A stretch of DNA of 64,000 nucleotides, from NCBI GenBank assembly GCA_041746105.1, contig JBGTHP010000014.1, forward strand, positions 44,430-108,429, in the 5' to 3' direction. A model generated the notes under the pieces. That model ran no database searches, had not been told where the DNA came from, and worked only from the letters and a program-made list of their open reading frames with translations. Source of the DNA: JBFHRE01 sp041746105. Lineage in GTDB: Bacteria > Actinomycetota > Acidimicrobiia > Spongiisociales > ZC4RG35. This document shows, piece by piece, positions 16,919 to 25,458 of this stretch (its first letter is position 1; each line of letters begins with the position of its first letter). A program made the position numbers and the translations under genes.

Positions 16919-17575
16919 TCAGTCGTTGGTGATGAGTTGTTCGCGCAAGGCATACATGACCGCTTCGTTTCGTGATCGCAGCCCCAACTTGTCCAGGATG
17001 TTTCTCACATGGTTCTTTACCGTGTTCTCCGAAATGAAGAGTTTGTCGCCAATCTCGCGCGAGGTCATGCCGGCGGCGATGCTTTGCAGAACCTCGACCT
17101 CTCGCCCCGTCAGCGAGGGCCGGCGAGAGTTGCTGACTTCTCTGTGCTTCAAGAGATGTGCGACCGTGTCGAACAACTTCCCACCCATCTCTGGACTCAC
17201 CACTGCCCCACCCTTGAGGACTTGTCTAACCGAGTCGACCAGTTCGGGTAGCGGAGTCGTCTTGACGATGTAGCCGCGGGCTCCTGCCTTTATCCCCCTC
17301 AGGAGGTCTTCACCGGACTCGGAGGACGTGAGCAAAACAACCCGAGACCGGGGACTGGCGTCCACGATCTTGTCCACCACGTCGAGACCGGAGATCCCCG
17401 GCATCAATACGTCCAGCAGGACCAGATCCGGTTTGTGGTCTCGAGCGAGGTTGACGGCTGTCAATGCCTCGGTCGATTGACCGACAACATCAAAGCCTTC
17501 TTCCTTGAAGGCGGCGACCAACCCCGCTTGAAACAACTGAGCGTCGTCGACGATGACAACCGTTGGTTTTGTCAT
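16919..17575 (-). CDS. LuxR/NarL-type response regulator
   Basis: This 218-residue protein has a receiver domain (1-120) with acidic pocket Asp10-Asp11, phosphoacceptor Asp55 (LVLLDVLMPG) and a lysine in 'GYIVKTT', followed by a LuxR helix-turn-helix (about 150-210; SLTGREVEVLQSIAAGMTSR, then 'SENTVKNHVRNILDKLGLRS'). No kinase gene is adjacent. Its start overlaps the hpf stop by 4 bases (ATGA), so it should be translated together with the hibernation factor. Its targets are unknown. Confidence 0.93.
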   Translation of the reverse strand: MTKPTVVIVDDAQLFQAGLVAAFKEEGFDVVGQSTEALTAVNLARDHKPDLVLLDVLMPGISGLDVVDKIVDASPRSRVVLLTSSESGEDLLRGIKAGARGYIVKTTPLPELVDSVRQVLKGGAVVSPEMGGKLFDTVAHLLKHREVSNSRRPSLTGREVEVLQSIAAGMTSREIGDKLFISENTVKNHVRNILDKLGLRSRNEAVMYALREQLITND

Positions 17576-18099
17576 GAGGGCTCGATCAATCCCAAGCGGC
17601 CGTCTGCGCGTTCGTAGAGAACCGACTGCTTGTCGGTCGCCGAATTGAGGAAAAGAAAAAATGAGTGGCCCAGCATGTCCATCTGTAGTGCTGCTTCTTC
17701 GATAGACATCGGCTTCATCGAGAACTTCTTGATCCGAACGATCTCGACGCCGTCGTCTTCGGCGGAGGGTCCTGGTTGCTCAGGCGCCGGCTTTCTGTGC
17801 CCGTCAATCATCTTTTCCTTCAAACGGCGCAGCTGTCTCGAAAAGCGGTCGGCGGCGTCGTCCAGTGCCGACTCCGGGGTCGCGGCCTCAGAAACAATTC
17901 GAACGAACCGGCCGTGGACAACGGTGTTCACCTCGAGCCTGAACCTCTCGGGTGTGTGACGCGAGTGGTTCTCTGTGAGTTCGACTTCAACCGCATCGAC
18001 TGAGTCGAGCACCTTGGTGGCTTTGGAGAGTTTCTCCTCAATGGCCTGTCTGAACCCGTCGCCGGTCTCAGTGTTTCTCGTACGGAACCGAATATCCAT
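17572..18099 (-). CDS. hpf: Ribosome hibernation promoting factor, long form
   Basis: HPF silences ribosomes in stationary phase. The 175-residue length and two-domain layout mark the long form: an N-terminal beta-alpha-beta-beta-beta-alpha domain (MDIRFRTRNTETGDGFRQAI, 'SVDAVEVELTENHSRH') and a C-terminal dimerisation domain ('IVRIKKFSMKPMSIEEAALQ' and 'GHSFFLFLNSATDKQSVLY') that drives 100S dimers. The ATG at 18099 is chosen because an AAAGG sequence sits 6 bases upstream; an in-frame GTG at 18105 is too close to it. It precedes the response regulator and secA, the hpf-secA order known in mycobacteria (Rv3241c-Rv3240c). Confidence 0.94.
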   Translation of the reverse strand: MDIRFRTRNTETGDGFRQAIEEKLSKATKVLDSVDAVEVELTENHSRHTPERFRLEVNTVVHGRFVRIVSEAATPESALDDAADRFSRQLRRLKEKMIDGHRKPAPEQPGPSAEDDGVEIVRIKKFSMKPMSIEEAALQMDMLGHSFFLFLNSATDKQSVLYERADGRLGLIEPS

Positions 18100-18173
18100 A
18101 TTCACCCTTTCGACCGCTCATCCCTTCCAAGGCCGGCTTCAGACCGAGCCCCAAATAGCGGTGTCTAGACAGA

Positions 18174-18719
18174 CTAGTCACGCCCCGTGCTGGTGAAGGT
18201 CAGAGCCTTCTTTGAGCCGGTGAGAGCGGCAGCTGCCAACAGGGTCGATCCCGTGGTCAGGACGTCATCGATCAGAACGCTGCCAGGCGGCACGGTTTGT
18301 TTCAAGATGAAGCTCGGAGAGTGCCGCCGGCTGCTCGGACGCCCGGTGTGCGCCCGGGACCATGGCGGCGCGGCCAAAGCCGGTGCCACCCGAGCGCCTA
18401 CCGTCCGCGCGAGGGCCTCTGCCAAGAAAGTGGCCGTGTCGATTCCGAATTTGGTCTGTCGCCACCAACCTCGGGGAACGGGAACCAGGACAGACCCTGG
18501 CGCGACCATCGGGGCCATCGACTCGACCACGAGCCGTCCGGCCGCCGCTAGTCCTGAGAACTTGAGAGCCCTGACCACCGAGGACGCCGGGCCCTCGTGA
18601 AGGAACACCGACCACACCTCCAGGTCCCCAATCAGGCGGACCGGAGCCGGCCGCATCAGACCGCGACACCTCAGACACAGGGTGCCACCCAAAGGGTTTT
18701 GACAATTGAGGCACCACAC
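18174..18719 (-). CDS. comF: ComF-family phosphoribosyltransferase-like protein
   Basis: This 181-residue protein has an N-terminal zinc-finger remnant (CLNC and CLRC) and a type I phosphoribosyltransferase fold with the PRPP-binding motif 'VLIDDVLTTGSTL'. ComF proteins are linked to DNA uptake in competent bacteria, but most actinobacterial copies have no proven role and no other competence gene is present in this window. The stop is TAG at 18174-18176. The order comF-hpf-secA matches mycobacteria (Rv3242c-Rv3240c). Confidence 0.87.
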   Translation of the reverse strand: MWCLNCQNPLGGTLCLRCRGLMRPAPVRLIGDLEVWSVFLHEGPASSVVRALKFSGLAAAGRLVVESMAPMVAPGSVLVPVPRGWWRQTKFGIDTATFLAEALARTVGARVAPALAAPPWSRAHTGRPSSRRHSPSFILKQTVPPGSVLIDDVLTTGSTLLAAAALTGSKKALTFTSTGRD

Positions 18720-18749
18720 TCCCCCAACATATGGGGGGAATGCGACAAA

Positions 18750-20000
18750 TCAGGCGGTGCCTTCCTGCCAGCCCGTCAAATAGGAAACTTGATCTGGCGT
18801 CAATACCTCGAGTCCGGCCCCCATCGAAGCGAGCTTGATGGATGCCACCTGCCGGTCGAGATCTTCCGGCAGGGTGTAGATCGCGGGTTCGAGCGTGCCC
18901 GCCCTCTCGACCAGCCATTCGGCTGCGAGTGCCTGGTTCGAGAACGACATGTCCATCACGTCGGCAGGGTGACCTTCGGCGGCGCCGAGATTGACCAACC
19001 TCCCCTCGGCCGCAACCAGGATCCTGCGGCCATCCGCGAGCTGATACTCCTCGAGGTTGTTGCGAACCGGCCTCCGTTCCGTTGCCATCTCGGCAAGGGC
19101 GTTGAGGTCGAGTTCGATGTCGAAATGACCCGCGTTCGAGAGGATGACGCCGTCCTGCATGAGTTCAAAGTGGCGTCGTCGCAAGACGTGTTTGTTGCCG
19201 GTGACCGTGACAAAGATGGTGCCCACTTTGGCCGCATCATCCGCAGTCAGAACCTGGTGCCCGTCCATTGCCGCCGACAGAGCGCGCACCGGATCCACCT
19301 CCACCACGACAACTTTGGCTCCCATGCCGTCGGCGCGATCCGCCACGCCTCTGCCGCAGTTTCCGTAGCCCACAACCACAACGGTCTGGCCCGCGATCAA
19401 AACGTTGGATGCCCTGATGATTCCGTCGAGGGCGGATTGTCCTGTCCCGTAGCGATTGTCGAAGAGGTGTTTCGTGGCCGAGTCGTTGACAGCAACGACC
19501 GGTAGGCGAAGAGTTCCATCCTCTGCCATCGCCTTGAGCCGGATCACGCCGGTCGTGGTCTCTTCAGTCGACCCGATCGGGTTGAGCTCTTTGCGCTCTG
19601 TGTGGAGAATGGTCGCGAGATCGGCGCCATCATCCATGGTGATGTCGGGCTCCATGTCCAAAACGGCATGTATGTGTTCGTAGTAGCGCTTCGAATCTTC
19701 GCCCCGAACGGCAAACACCGGGATCCCCTCGGCGACGAGCGCCGCCGCGACATCGTCTTGGGTAGAGAGCGGGTTCGATCCACAAAGCGCCACTTTGGCG
19801 CCGCCGTCGCGTAGGGCCAGCATCAGGTTGGCTGTCTCGGCGGTCACATGGAGGCATGCAACGATGGTGCGCCCCGCGAGCGGCTTCTCGGCCTTGAAAC
19901 GTTCGCGGATTGTCGCAAGGACCGGCATGCGCCGCCCGGCCCAGGTCATCCGGCGGGAGCCCTGCTCTGACAGGGTCGGAGTGGCAATGTCGAACTGCAT
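18750..20000 (-). CDS. ahcY: Adenosylhomocysteinase (short form)
   Basis: The enzyme hydrolyses S-adenosylhomocysteine to adenosine and homocysteine, relieving product inhibition of methyltransferases. It has 'HVTAETANLMLALRDGGAKV', 'DDGADLATILH', 'NRYGTGQSALDGI' and the NAD-binding 'VVVVGYGNCGRGVA'. At 416 residues it is shorter than the roughly 490-residue mycobacterial enzyme. It ends ...VSYLTGWQEGTA, without the long C-terminal tail of the eukaryotic/mycobacterial type, which resembles archaeal and Thermotoga forms. The ATG at 20000 (MQFDIATPTLSEQG) is chosen because homology starts there. The leader of about 95 bases contains a run of seven T residues. Confidence 0.95.
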   Translation of the reverse strand: MQFDIATPTLSEQGSRRMTWAGRRMPVLATIRERFKAEKPLAGRTIVACLHVTAETANLMLALRDGGAKVALCGSNPLSTQDDVAAALVAEGIPVFAVRGEDSKRYYEHIHAVLDMEPDITMDDGADLATILHTERKELNPIGSTEETTTGVIRLKAMAEDGTLRLPVVAVNDSATKHLFDNRYGTGQSALDGIIRASNVLIAGQTVVVVGYGNCGRGVADRADGMGAKVVVVEVDPVRALSAAMDGHQVLTADDAAKVGTIFVTVTGNKHVLRRRHFELMQDGVILSNAGHFDIELDLNALAEMATERRPVRNNLEEYQLADGRRILVAAEGRLVNLGAAEGHPADVMDMSFSNQALAAEWLVERAGTLEPAIYTLPEDLDRQVASIKLASMGAGLEVLTPDQVSYLTGWQEGTA

Positions 20001-20094
20001 CGGTCGGTCCAATCTCGTGGGTCTGGTCGGCTTTGGCGCGCCTGAGGCTACCGCTGGTTGCCGCGGTTGAAAAAAACGCCCTTGAAGCCGCCGA

Positions 20095-20253
20095 TCAATC
20101 CGCCGGCACCATGTCGGGTATGCCATCGACCACCGGGTAAGCGGTCGCGCATCCGCCACAAACGAGATGTGATGTCTCGGTGTTCTCGGACAGTTCCCCT
20201 TGACAACGGGGGCACTGCATGATTTCAAGCAGCCAAGGTTCGATGAGAGTCAT
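20095..20253 (-). CDS. Trm112-like small zinc protein
   Basis: A 52-residue protein between manB and the adenosylhomocysteinase gene: MTLIEPWLLEIMQCPRCQGE, then a second pair CGGC, then 'YPVVDGIPDMV'. CPxCxGxL...C..C...YPV.DGIP is the signature of the Trm112/UPF0434 family. Trm112 is a zinc-binding partner that activates several methyltransferases; bacterial UPF0434 proteins are less understood. Its ATG lies 2 bases past the manB stop. Location next to the enzyme that removes the methyltransferase by-product is suggestive only. Confidence 0.87.
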   Translation of the reverse strand: MTLIEPWLLEIMQCPRCQGELSENTETSHLVCGGCATAYPVVDGIPDMVPAD

Positions 20254-20255
20254 GA

Positions 20256-21593
20256 TCAGCCGGTCACCAGAACGCTCACCTGATCCACCAGCGCCTTCAC
20301 CGAGACCGGGTCAGGACCCTCCGCATTCAGCCTGACGAACGGTTCTGTGTTCGATGGGCGGAGGTTGAACCATCGATCGGTCCATGACACGGTGAGTCCG
20401 TCCAAGCGGTCTTGTTCTGCATCGGTGAACGCGGCCGCCACTCTCTCGATCGCTCCCACCCTGTCCTCCACCCGGAGATTCACTTCGCCGCTCGCCGAAT
20501 ACGGCTCGACCTCGGATCGAAGGACCGAAAGCTTCACTCCCGACTCAGATAGGACCTGAAGGAGAACCAACATCGCCAACATGCCGGAATCGGCCCGGTA
20601 GTTGGCGGCGAAGTAATAGTGGCCAGAGTGCTCCCCGCCGAACACCGCACCGGTCTCGGCCATCACCTGTTTGATATAGGAGTGACCAACCCTGGTCTTG
20701 ACCGGTACGCCGCCGTGGGCGAGCACGGTCTCGGGGACTGCTCTGGATGTGATCAGATTGTGGACAATCGAGGCTCCGGGGTTTTTTGCGAGAAACCAAC
20801 GAGCCACCAAGGCGGTTGTTGTGCTGCCCGACAAGGGAATCCCGGAGTCATCGATGAAAAACGCTCGATCGGCGTCACCATCGAATGCGACACCGAGATC
20901 GGCACCCGTGCTTCTCACCAGGGCGATCAAGTCCACAAGGTTCTCTGGCTGGAGAGGATCGGCAGGATGGTTCGGAAAAGTACCGTCCGGCTCGAGATAG
21001 AGCCCGTCCAGTGTGGCCTGGAGTCTCTCAAAAACTCGTTCGAGCACGACTCCGGCCATACCGTTGCCTCCGTCGACTGCAACGTTGAGTGCTCCGATCC
21101 GGTCGGCGTCGACGACAGAGAACAGGTGATCCACGTACCCCGGCACCGGGTCGAGCGATTCCAGCGCCCCACCGCCGATTCCGGGTTCGAGACCAGATTC
21201 GATCATTTCCCGGATCTCACCGAGACCGGTGTCGGCGCCAACCGGGGCTGCCCCTGGCCGGCACAGTTTGATGCCGTTGTATTCGGCCGGGTTGTGGCTG
21301 GCTGTGATCATCACACCCGGAACCGACAGGCTGCCGGAAACGTAATAGACCGTATCTGTCGCGACCTCCCCGAGGTCGATGACACCGACTCCTTCCGAGC
21401 GAATACCCTCCGTGAGCGCCAGGAAAAGCGCAGGACTGGAATGGCGACAGTCTCGGCCAACCGCGATCTTGCCGGACTTCATGAGGCGGGCAAAGGCAAC
21501 ACCCACTGCTTTGGCAAGCGGAGCGTCCAACTCACCGGTATCAACGCGCCCGCGAATGTCATATGCCTTGAATACGGTGCCGATATCGGCCAT
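20256..21593 (-). CDS. manB: Phosphomannomutase/phosphoglucomutase
   Basis: This 445-residue alpha-D-phosphohexomutase interconverts hexose 6- and 1-phosphates; ManB supplies mannose 1-phosphate for GDP-mannose. The four family sites are visible: phosphoserine loop VMITASHNPAEYNGIK, metal loop FDGDADRAFF, sugar-binding loop GGEHSGHYY and phosphate-binding loop RPSNTEPFVR. The ATG at 21593 has a GAGG ribosome site upstream (GCGAGGCACC) and starts MADIGTVFKAYDIRG as family members do; longer frames run into the divergent glycosyltransferase. Substrate preference (Man versus Glc) cannot be decided by eye. Confidence 0.94.
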   Translation of the reverse strand: MADIGTVFKAYDIRGRVDTGELDAPLAKAVGVAFARLMKSGKIAVGRDCRHSSPALFLALTEGIRSEGVGVIDLGEVATDTVYYVSGSLSVPGVMITASHNPAEYNGIKLCRPGAAPVGADTGLGEIREMIESGLEPGIGGGALESLDPVPGYVDHLFSVVDADRIGALNVAVDGGNGMAGVVLERVFERLQATLDGLYLEPDGTFPNHPADPLQPENLVDLIALVRSTGADLGVAFDGDADRAFFIDDSGIPLSGSTTTALVARWFLAKNPGASIVHNLITSRAVPETVLAHGGVPVKTRVGHSYIKQVMAETGAVFGGEHSGHYYFAANYRADSGMLAMLVLLQVLSESGVKLSVLRSEVEPYSASGEVNLRVEDRVGAIERVAAAFTDAEQDRLDGLTVSWTDRWFNLRPSNTEPFVRLNAEGPDPVSVKALVDQVSVLVTG

Positions 21594-21671
21594 GGTGCCT
21601 CGCTTTCGAATTGCCATAGTATCGGTGGCCTCGGTTTTCATGTTTGACAGGGCCCTAAACTCGCTCCCCGA

Positions 21672-22376
21672 ATGACCGCCGAACCCTCGGTATCCATCAT
21701 CCTCCCGGCATACGGACTTGGCCCTGTGATCGGCTCCAACGCGTTGCGCGTGGTTCAGGCCTGCGCCGAACTCGATCCACAGGTGATCGTTGTCGACGAT
21801 GGTTCCGCCGACAACACTTTCCAGGAGGCGTCGCGGGCCGCCGACTCTTCTCCGGCGATAACCGTGGTGAGACACCCTCGCAACCTCGGAAAAGGCGAAG
21901 CCTTGATGTCGGGGTGGAAGGCTGCGGTGGCGCCCCTCGTCGTGTTCATCGATGGCGACCTCGACCTGCCACCCGAACAAATCCCGGCGCTCGTCGGATT
22001 CTTGCGGGACCACGATGCCGTGGTCGGCGCCAAACAGAGCAATATGGCAACCGGTGGGTATCCCTGGCCTCGACGCTTGATGAGCCGCTTCTACGCCCGG
22101 TCTACTGCGAGTCTTTTCGGGCTTCCTGTAAGCGAGACCCAAACCGGGCTCAAGGCGTTCAGGAAGGAAATCCTCGACGAAATCCTCCCTCGGGTGGGGA
22201 TGCGAGGTTGGGCTTTCGACCTCGAACTTCTGGCCCGCATCCACAGAGCCGGGTACTCGATGACCGAGATGCCGGTAACGGTCTCGATATCCGACAAAGG
22301 TGCACCAGTCCGCATGTCGATGATCTGGGCGCTCGCCCGCGACTCGGCCCGGCTCGCCTGGAAACTACGCCGCTGA
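21672..22376 (+). CDS. GT2 glycosyltransferase, polyprenyl-phosphate mannose synthase-like
   Basis: This 234-residue GT-A enzyme has the N-terminal 'VSIILPAYGLGPVIG', 'VIVVDDGSADNTFQEA', the DxD region 'VVFIDGDLDLPPEQ' and 'SETQTGLKAFRKEIL', as in dolichyl/polyprenyl-phosphate sugar synthases. It has no membrane helices of its own. The downstream convergent gene encodes a large membrane protein that could use a lipid-linked sugar; the 3' ends overlap by 12 bases. With manB close by, GDP-mannose is a plausible donor (inference). Confidence 0.87.
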   Translation: MTAEPSVSIILPAYGLGPVIGSNALRVVQACAELDPQVIVVDDGSADNTFQEASRAADSSPAITVVRHPRNLGKGEALMSGWKAAVAPLVVFIDGDLDLPPEQIPALVGFLRDHDAVVGAKQSNMATGGYPWPRRLMSRFYARSTASLFGLPVSETQTGLKAFRKEILDEILPRVGMRGWAFDLELLARIHRAGYSMTEMPVTVSISDKGAPVRMSMIWALARDSARLAWKLRR

Positions 22377-24674
22377 AACCTCTTGGCCTCGTCGCCGGGC
22401 CGAAACCCACCAAACCCCGACAAGTGCAAGTCCCACCAAGCTCAGTGTGTTCCCCGTGCGCTCCACCCAGGTGTTCTCGAAGCTGAGCGTCACCTCCTCC
22501 TGGGTGGGCACAACGATCATGACCGAAGGCGCCGCTCGATAGGGTCCTTCTGCACCGTCCGCCACCCAGTTCGGGAAATAGGAGACTTTCACCAGATGAG
22601 GAACGCCAACCGCCGTCGTCCGAAAAGTGATCGCTTCCTCGTCGATGACAACGTCTGAAACGGTGCCGCCCGAATCGAGGGCGGAAGCCCCGATCACATC
22701 GTCGACGAGCGCTACCTGCCGCCACTCCTCAGGACCGGCCTCGACGACCCAACGGTCCAACAGATCGATTCTGGCGTACCAGTCGAGCGCCGCCTCACCG
22801 AACGGCTCTTCCGATGGTTCGAGTACAGACACCTCCCAGGCTGCAACGTCGATGGTTGAAGGCCGGCTCTTCAATTCGTAGATCTGGAATGGGTTTGATT
22901 CAGCGATCAACTCAAGGCGCGAATCTCCTGCCGCCTTCTGTTTCGCCTCATCGGTCACCGCCACGTAATAACGCACACCGTACGTTTCGAGGTGTGGAAT
23001 GCCTCTGTCGAAATCAAACGGGCGATAAGACAGCCCGGGAACGGGTTGGGACGGTTTGAAACTCATTTCGGCCTGATTGAGGAAGTGAAAGGGGACCGTG
23101 AGCGACGATTCGAAAAAGAGCCCCTCCATCGACGGGTGGGAGGGTCCGGTCCAATAGGGGATCAGCATCAACGCCATCGAAGTGCCGTACTGGTCGATCG
23201 CCTCTCGGTTGTGCTCCCACATGATGCGACCGGCAGGCAGGTCGTCCACCGTTTCCATCAGCGCGAGGTACTCCTCGTACGCACCTTTTCCTTCGTAACC
23301 GGAGAAGTTCCATCTGGCCCAACCCGACGCGTAGTTCATCGCTCCCAACGATCCGAGCACGAGGATCGCGCTCACGGTCCCCAGCAACAACGAGCGAACT
23401 GTCACCGTCCAACCGGGAAGAACTCGATTCACCATCGAGTAGGCGACCACCAAGACCGCAGTCGCGACAAGCGTCATCCACCACGAACCCCTTGGGACCC
23501 TCGACAACAGTGGCTCGGTCGAGAGGAAAGCACCGGCGACGCCACCGAGGACGCCGACCGTGGCGGGAATTGTCCACGCAGTCACCTTTTCGGGGAACCG
23601 CCTCGAGAACGCATTGATCCCAGCCCCGATCGCGATGGCGGCGAGAATTGTCACACCGAAATACCAGTAAGGAAGAAGTCTCCCGTTCCACAACTTCCAT
23701 CTCACGTCACCAAAACGGTCGGGAAAGGATTCGGCCAACAAAGGCGGGATTGGGTAATAGATCAGCGGTACCAGGGTCGCCACTATCAGCGGAAGGGCCC
23801 GACGCGTCCTCGACGCAGCCCAGATCGCGCCCACCAGGGCGAGTGGGAGCAAGAGCCAGATCTCCAAGGGAAACACTTCGCGCCAGCTGCGGAGGGGAAC
23901 CCAGGCCATGTCCGTCGAATACTCGATTCGGGAAATGAAGGGAACCGACCAGAACGCGGTGACAAGGAATCCGGTGGCGCCGATTCTGATCGCAGTCCGA
24001 AGATGACGGGTACCGGCGATGACCGCCAGCGAGGCGAACACCAGCACCACCGTGGTCAGAACATGGCTGAGGGCGGTAACGGCGAGTAACGCCGCAGCCA
24101 CCGGAGCCATCCTCGGTTCGTCCCGAACTGCGCGGTTGAGCGCAGCAAGATAAAAAAAGCCGACGCTGAAGCTGATGGAATAGGCGTACTCACCTGCCAT
24201 GGTCGAGGCGACGTTGCCGCCGTAGATCTTGAAACTCTCCATGAGCATGAAAGGCACCGACGCCGCCGCGGCGATGGCACAGATCGAACGGTCGAATCGC
24301 ATCGACTTGATGAAGCTGAAGACCGCAGGGGGGAGCAACAACAGCCCGGAGACGGCGACCAGTTTGAAGGCGACGCCGTACGGCAGAAAGAAGTCGAGAA
24401 AGACAATCGCCAGTGCCGGCAAGGGAAAATAGAAGTAGTAGAGAGGGAAACCTGCGAACCAGTCGTTCGACCATCCGTGCAGGCGGCCGTCAGGGATCAA
24501 GACGTCCCGCATGAATGCCGGTCCAAAAACGTGAGCTCCCATGTCTCCGCCGGCCGGCGTGTTGGAGGTGAAGATGAGAGGCGGATTCACCACGGCGAAC
24601 ACCACAAGGGACGCCATGAGAACAACCAACGGAGGCACCCATTGGTAGGAGGGCTTCGGTTGGCGGACAGTCAT
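22365..24674 (-). CDS. Large multi-pass membrane protein, GT-C-like
   Basis: A 769-residue protein with about a dozen membrane segments in the first 480 residues and a soluble C-terminal region ending in one more membrane helix and a basic tail (VSARRRGQEVSAA). An early loop has 'GGDMGAHVFGP', an acidic motif like the first-loop acidic site of GT-C transferases and of '6-pyruvoyl-tetrahydropterin synthase-related' membrane proteins. I infer a lipid-linked sugar transferase or a related envelope role, unproven. Start ATG 24674, 4 bases downstream of the 57-residue zinc-motif gene. Confidence 0.72.
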   Translation of the reverse strand: MTVRQPKPSYQWVPPLVVLMASLVVFAVVNPPLIFTSNTPAGGDMGAHVFGPAFMRDVLIPDGRLHGWSNDWFAGFPLYYFYFPLPALAIVFLDFFLPYGVAFKLVAVSGLLLLPPAVFSFIKSMRFDRSICAIAAAASVPFMLMESFKIYGGNVASTMAGEYAYSISFSVGFFYLAALNRAVRDEPRMAPVAAALLAVTALSHVLTTVVLVFASLAVIAGTRHLRTAIRIGATGFLVTAFWSVPFISRIEYSTDMAWVPLRSWREVFPLEIWLLLPLALVGAIWAASRTRRALPLIVATLVPLIYYPIPPLLAESFPDRFGDVRWKLWNGRLLPYWYFGVTILAAIAIGAGINAFSRRFPEKVTAWTIPATVGVLGGVAGAFLSTEPLLSRVPRGSWWMTLVATAVLVVAYSMVNRVLPGWTVTVRSLLLGTVSAILVLGSLGAMNYASGWARWNFSGYEGKGAYEEYLALMETVDDLPAGRIMWEHNREAIDQYGTSMALMLIPYWTGPSHPSMEGLFFESSLTVPFHFLNQAEMSFKPSQPVPGLSYRPFDFDRGIPHLETYGVRYYVAVTDEAKQKAAGDSRLELIAESNPFQIYELKSRPSTIDVAAWEVSVLEPSEEPFGEAALDWYARIDLLDRWVVEAGPEEWRQVALVDDVIGASALDSGGTVSDVVIDEEAITFRTTAVGVPHLVKVSYFPNWVADGAEGPYRAAPSVMIVVPTQEEVTLSFENTWVERTGNTLSLVGLALVGVWWVSARRRGQEVSAA

Positions 24675-24678
24675 CAGA

Positions 24679-24852
24679 TCACGATGACTTGCGCGCCATC
24701 TCCAGCACGTCCTTCAACTCCACGACGCGACCCTCTTGATCCCACCATCGCTCTTCACACCGATGGCACGAAAAGAAATCGAGTTCGATGTCTCCTGGGA
24801 GTCGGTGTTTTATCTCGATCACATCGTTCATACCGCATTGCGGACAGTCCAT
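24679..24852 (-). CDS. 57-residue CxxC zinc-motif protein
   Basis: A short gene reading MDCPQCGMNDVIEIKHRLPG, then 'SCHRCEERWWDQEG', then a helical end (VVELKDVLEMARKSS). Two CxxC pairs 24 residues apart suggest one zinc ribbon. I do not recognise a named family. It lies 4 bases upstream of the large membrane-protein gene on the same strand and 53 bases after the DUF6788-like gene, so it is probably part of one transcript. Confidence 0.72.
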   Translation of the reverse strand: MDCPQCGMNDVIEIKHRLPGDIELDFFSCHRCEERWWDQEGRVVELKDVLEMARKSS

Positions 24853-24905
24853 GAAAATCTCTCTCGCGTTTGCCGGGCCTCATCGTAATGGGCATCCAAA
24901 GTTGT

Positions 24906-25187
24906 TCAATCAATCGCGGCTTGGTCCTCATCGAGTAACCGGCCGACGTATCGGCTTCGCCTTCGGCCGTCCTCGGTCCAGAATGCATACCAATACGGAC
25001 CATGAGGGCACGAGCCGCATCCGTCCTTGCCGCATCGAACCAGACGTTGTCGCAGCTTCACTTTCGGCTCGTCCCCGAGGCTGAGTCCGGAACGCTCCAA
25101 CCTGGCACGCGTCAGAATCATCAGGCGACGCAGGCCATGTTCGTCGAGATCCCGAACTGCGTCGATTAGATCCCGATCGAGGGTCAC
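24906..25187 (-). CDS. DUF6788-like small protein
   Basis: A 93-residue protein whose core 'RCGKDGCGSCPHGPYWYAFW' followed by 'RRRSRYVGR' matches the CGKxxC...HGPYWY pattern I associate with DUF6788, a family of unknown function. The N-terminal part is helical. It starts at GTG 25187, four bases after the DUF3499 gene, and shares its strand with the zinc-motif genes either side. The cysteine/histidine cluster probably binds zinc. Confidence 0.7.
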   Translation of the reverse strand: MTLDRDLIDAVRDLDEHGLRRLMILTRARLERSGLSLGDEPKVKLRQRLVRCGKDGCGSCPHGPYWYAFWTEDGRRRSRYVGRLLDEDQAAID

Positions 25188-25191
25188 GGTT

Positions 25192-25425
25192 TCAGGCGAC
25201 GGTGGCGGCGGCAGGAGGGGCGAAGAGGCGAGTCACATTGCGCCGATCGGTCAACGTCCACCCGAGCGGAGGCGTCATCCGATCGGCGTGGTTGCTACAT
25301 AGGGCGTAGTTCCGACCCAGATCTTGTTCGCCCTCGATCTCTTCGAGCCACACCGATCTTTCGTCGTAGTCGAAGGTCATCGAGGCGGCAGCAGGAACCG
25401 AACAACGGACACACGAAATATGCAT
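25192..25425 (-). CDS. DUF3499 family protein
   Basis: A 77-residue protein with 'CVRCSVPAAASMTFDYDE' at the N-terminus and 'LCSNHADRMTPPLGWTLTD' later. This is the pattern of DUF3499 (C-x(n)-C, C-x-x-H-A-x-R), an actinobacterial family found next to manB and the F420 genes in mycobacteria (Rv3258c). Its biochemical function is unknown. Zinc binding by the Cys/His residues is likely but unproven. Confidence 0.83.
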   Translation of the reverse strand: MHISCVRCSVPAAASMTFDYDERSVWLEEIEGEQDLGRNYALCSNHADRMTPPLGWTLTDRRNVTRLFAPPAAATVA

Positions 25426-25458
25426 GGGGGGAGACGGTAGGGCTGAGGCGCTTGCCGT

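Noticed and set aside
22992..24089. 365-codon plus-strand open frame
   Set aside because: Antisense to the large membrane protein; charged low-complexity translation with no domain.
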